Assembly: GCA_032718475.1 (NCBI GenBank)
Contig: JAUCBJ010002967.1
Location: forward strand, 1-22,223
Reading direction: 5' to 3'
DNA: 22,223 nt
From: Nemertoderma westbladi
Taxonomy: Eukaryota; Xenacoelomorpha; Nemertodermatida; Nemertodermatidae
Translations under genes and position numbers: made by a program
The notes under the pieces: model-generated
Told to the model about the DNA's origin: nothing
Database searches by the model: none
What the model saw: the letters and a program-made list of their open reading frames with translations, nothing else
In this document: piece by piece, positions 18,391 to 22,223 of the stretch
How positions within the stretch are numbered: position 1 is the first letter of the stretch
Layout: each line of letters opens with the position of its first letter

Positions 18391-18641
18391 CCCCATAGAT
18401 AGAGTGTACTATGGGTGGCTGGATCAATAGGATCAAAGTTTTCTAGATTATAAGATTACACTACGTACGTAGGGGGTGTACTTGATACCGTAGATTATAA
18501 AGTGTACTACGGGTTGGACCAACAGGTCACATTAATAGATGAAGATTATGAATTAATAGATTAATTGAAGATTAATAGATTATTACATTATTTTATATTC
18601 CGTAGATAGTGTACTACGGAGGCTGGGTTATAATAGAACCA
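18391..18641. repeat. Three diverged hairpin units with compensating stem changes
   Basis: Unit 1: CCCATAG (18392-18398) with CTATGGG (18409-18415). Unit 2: CCGTAG (18488-18493) with CTACGG (18507-18512). Unit 3: TCCGTAG (18599-18605) with CTACGGA (18614-18620). In all three the loop ends in GTGTA. Each is followed by TGG and a second small stem: GATC/GATC, GACC/GGTC and GGTT/AACC. A further 12-bp palindrome CTACGTACGTAG lies at 18461-18472. Confidence 0.6.
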
Positions 18642-21600
18642 AATTATTTACTGGTACATACGTACTAATGTGGATGATGTATTCCATACGGGGAGAGGTA
18701 GGAAGGTAGTTGATAAAGGAGCCTATTAAGGAGCCTATTAGTAGAAACATTATCAGTGGACAAGCTGCTTTCAAGGCATCGATAATTATTTTATTAAATA
18801 ATATAGCGCAATGTAAACAGTTAAAGTGGAATAAGCAACAACAAGTCCCAAGCTTAGGTTCGAATAAAATCAGATATAACTTATCCCAACTAGCTACAGT
18901 ACTGGGAGGGGGGACTTTCTGACAAATGTACCAGACAAACACAACTGGACAAGACCATAATGACTGCAGTCATCACATGTGTGGTCACACATGTGCGACT
19001 GGGGGACCCTTACAAGAGTGAGAGAATATGGGGGGTTGAGTGGTGAGGGGTGTAACGTCTGGGAAATGTGGTGAGCGAGTCGGGGGAAGAGGATGAGTCC
19101 TATGGGACTAATGAGACTAATGAAACGTGTGAGAAGTGAAGAAATTGGGGCCCGCGGATCCGATCCAACGGTACCCAATTTAAAATTGTAGATAAACGTT
19201 TATTTCATCATTTATCACATTATCTACTGTGGTATAACAGAGACACCGTATACCTTGGCGAAACATAACTCGCAGGAGTGCCAAGGATTGGTAGGGAGAT
19301 CAGACCCAGTGGGGCCAGATTGGGGACTGGTCCAAGATAAGATAGTCCCACCCCACATCTAATGCTAGATTGGATTCCCCGGAATGGAGCGCAATTTACT
19401 GTGATGCAATCTTCTCACCGGGAAGATAGCATGGGGGAATGTTAGCGGATCCATTCCGCTGTACATTTCCTCCATAAAATGGGGGGGGGGGGGGGGGGGG
19501 GGGGGTGCTATTTACCAAGTTGGCCATCAAGGTCTCCAATAGGGCATACGAGCAAAGGGATGATGCAATTAGATACTGTAGCACATGTCAATGAGTGTAT
19601 CGACCGGAGGCCAACAACGTGTCAGCCTAAGGGCAGTATATTTCCCCTTAAACATATATACAGTATATTAACGGATGTGTATTAACTTAGTTGGCATTTA
19701 TTCATGTGGGACAATGAACAGTTTTCACCGTCAGCCGTAACTACTGTAATACTGATTGTGCTATGATCATTTTACCGGTAACTATCCTGACCTATTATAC
19801 ATTAACGACAAACAAACTCAGAACTCTAATAGGTCTTATTTACCGAGCCTTCTGCCGTCAGTATTCCCTAACGCGGCGACGCAGAGTTAACATCATAAAG
19901 TCAACCCGGTCGGGATCCCTTGCCAACCAGTATCCCGTCACAAATCTATTTTGAAATCAAATATAATGCGACGCACTTCCAGTGGCTGAAGTTGTAATAC
20001 TTTAAGACGTTCCATGTACTTTATAATCCAAATTACAACGTCTAAAAGGACGTGTAAAAAGTCGCTACACCCGTTCAATTACGTCTATACAGTACAACCT
20101 ACATGATATGGCGACCATATGGGCTTACAGTACTCGAGTAAAGGGCGCACATAGGATTTAGAGGCAGAAATTAAAGCTCTACAGTTGTTTGTATGAAATC
20201 ACTTAAAAATCAAATACGCCATTTTGAAGGCGTTGGCAGCTTGATCCCTACAATAAATATTAAAATTTAGACTACTGCACCCAAGTCTTTACAGGAATCG
20301 TCAATAGTTAATATATTTTCTCCTAATGTATAGGCCTACTGCAAATCATTGCGATACAACAAAATTTAAATTTACCCCCAAAATATAGGTGGCAAATTTG
20401 ATCTGCCACCCAATTGCCTGTTGCCCATTCCAGTACAAATTTGTGTGTCTTTCAATCATTTGAATTTCTCATGCTATCTGCTATTCAGCTATTGCTGTAT
20501 TGGTCTATGTACAGATGTAGCTAGGATTGCACCTTTCAGCCTTTTACAGTTTTAGAGGCTTGACTCTGATTGACACTCTGCTGCTCTGACATAGTCTAAC
20601 GCAAAGCTGCAAAGCAACTTGGGAATGTGTAATGTCTCGTCTCAACCTCATGTCCAAAGTCTCATTGCACCAAGCTGCCACTGCAATATGCAATATTGCA
20701 TTGCAATACTGCACTGCAATAGGCTGACAGGCTGATAGGCAGATAGCAGGATTCGCAGATAAGCCCACAGCAATACAGCAATACTGCAATAGGCCTAGCC
20801 TATCAGAATAGTCACAAACCACAAACTGTCATCAGGTCGTAGGCCTAGTCAATAATCCATGTACAGATGTAGATCATACAGTCATATCCTTAATACAATA
20901 CAGTCAGACAGAACTGCAGTAATACAGTAATAGGCCTATCATAATAATTGTAACTTCTGAACTTGATAATCTCGCTGGCTGGCTGGTAAAACGAACTTAG
21001 AGTACCTAACAGAGTAAGGCCTGACTTTTTAAAGTAGGCCTACTGAAGTTGGATAAGAAGATTGACGATTGATGAAATGACTTCATAACATAACATCTGA
21101 ACTGAACATACTGCTGTACTGCTGTACTCCGTACTGCAGTACTGACATAGTCAGATCTGCGCAGATCAGCAGATAGCTGGATAGGGCCTAGTGAATACAG
21201 GAATAGAATCTCCCGACCCGACTGAGTGAGATTGGAGATGACCTGAGATCTGAGAAGATAAAGAAAAAAGTGAAGTTCTGCCTTCCTCAGTTCCTAAGCT
21301 TCTGAGCTTAGGCCTACCGTACCGCGCAGTTGTTGAGCATGAGATTCTGAGATTGGGGATGTGGATTGCTTTCGTCGCTGGATTGCAAAGTGGGGTATCT
21401 TCTGTTCTGTTCTTTAAAACTCAAAAACTCAAACAAGACCAGAAGACCCTAGACCAGACAACCAGCACTGCAGCATCCGGTACTAATATTTTATTTGACC
21501 ATGTCTAGACCAGTGTCCGTGCCGGTAGCTTGTGGTGTTGTTTGTGGATTTAAGGAAAAGGTGTTAGGTTTATTTAATTCACTCAGCAGTTGTTTATCTA

Positions 21601-22223
21601 CTGTGGTACAACTTCTGCGGAATAATATTAACAATGTTCATTCTTGTGATGGAAGTAATGGACCATTAACTTCAGGTCCATGCAACTGTATATCCAGGTC
21701 GGTACCGTTATAGCAAACTATAGCATAGCATACACATTGCTGCATTGCATACTGTACTGACATACTGTACATCAAGGCATAAACTATTGTCTGATTATAA
21801 ACGGTGTGTAACGGTGCCGTGGGTGCTGTCTGTAACTACTGCATACTGAACTAGGTTGTCAGTGCAGCAGTGTCACAGCTACAGAGCTACACACATTGTG
21901 CAATGATTAAAAATATGTAAAAAAATTGTGTTATCAAACGGTTTACGAGACCTCCAATCCGCACAATAACCTACATAGCCTCAATCTGTCAGTATACCGG
22001 TATAGGCCTACCTGCCTGCTGCCTACCTAATTTTCGGGTAAAGGCAAACGGAAGGCGTATATTATATATATTACATTTTCTCTTCATATAGCTGTATGAA
22101 TCACAGAGCAACAGGTGATAACAGTTACGAATACACCAATTTAGAACATCTGGCTAACTGTTTTAGTCATGGGGTTAGTTTTTACAATTTAATAAAATAA
22201 TACAGGTACCGATATTGTAAAGG
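18642..22223. other. Gene-free AT-rich region
   Basis: No convincing coding frame. It holds a 25-G run (19481-19505), a low-complexity GCAATATTGCA-type patch (about 20680-20790), and many TAGGCCTA copies (for example near 20332, 20842, 20933, 21036, 21310, 22003). An open frame from ATG 21501 to 21715 (about 70 codons, Kozak-like ACCATGT, possible splice donors CAG/GT near its end) could be a first exon, but nothing in it is recognisable. Confidence 0.45.
19481..19505 (+). repeat. 25-G homopolymer
   Basis: Twenty-five consecutive G. The longest of four such runs in the window (20 G at 4798, 22 C at 10703, 12 C at 11147). Confidence 0.95.

Noticed and set aside
18894-19178. 94-codon minus-strand frame
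   Set aside because: Low-complexity Leu/Ser/Pro composition, no motif, and flanked by G-rich simple sequence.
20800-20840. CTGATGA on the minus strand as a second hammerhead
   Set aside because: No GAAA follows a pairable stem II; a chance match.
21501-21715. 70-codon frame with a good ATG context
   Set aside because: Could be a first exon, but there is no recognisable motif or supporting downstream exon in the window.
1-22223. CRISPR array, bacterial operon or phage content
   Set aside because: Eukaryotic retroelements, RNA polymerase III boxes and AT-rich intergenic DNA dominate. The tandem repeats lack the unique spacers of a CRISPR array.

Overview
The window looks like intergenic DNA of an invertebrate animal, built almost entirely of transposable elements of different ages. 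Every recognisable protein region belongs to a mobile element: a piggyBac DNA transposon, a Ty3/gypsy (Mag-lineage-like) LTR retrotransposon, a Penelope-like element and a BEL/Pao integrase scrap. The palindrome TAGGCCTA and its variants recur throughout, and TACTGTAC/CCGGTACC-type words are common. From memory this suits an echinoderm or another marine deuterostome, but the sequence alone does not settle the species. No host gene was identified.

Layout. 1-4100: a piggyBac element of which only about the first 7 bases appear to lie outside the window. It has subterminal palindromes, a 712-codon transposase frame and a right terminal repeat abutting TTAA. The transposase has all three catalytic aspartates, but a frameshift cuts its C-terminal Cys/His domain. 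4105-7150: no intact gene. This stretch holds a 20-G run, a minus-strand promoter with a heat-shock element, TATA box and three CCAAT boxes but no heat-shock gene, two or three tRNA-like (SINE-like) sequences, and a coding-like relic. 7157-10702: a 5' LTR followed by decayed gag, protease, RT and RNase H. Integrase and the 3' LTR are missing, and the relic stops at a 22-C run. 10771-13139: an opposite-strand gag-like relic (basic/acidic head, coiled coil, Asn-rich tail), possibly with its own LTR.

13167-15145: the youngest-looking insertion, a 5'-truncated Penelope-like element. Its RT/GIY-YIG frame lies between near-identical inverted terminal arms of about 417 bp. A 12-bp target duplication flanks it, and each arm carries a hammerhead-ribozyme-like motif. 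15500-16290: scraps of a retroelement C-terminal domain, a MITE-like terminus and a BEL/Pao integrase. 17078-17355: two fold-back clusters of a 15-bp repeat. 18112-18640: a 56-bp minisatellite followed by three diverged copies of a hairpin whose stems differ by compensating substitutions. 18640-22223: no convincing gene.

The pieces do not form one pathway. They record successive insertions. The strongest leads are the paired ribozyme motifs in the Penelope arms, the orphan heat-shock-type promoter, the compensated hairpin family and the unidentified minus-strand gag-like relic.
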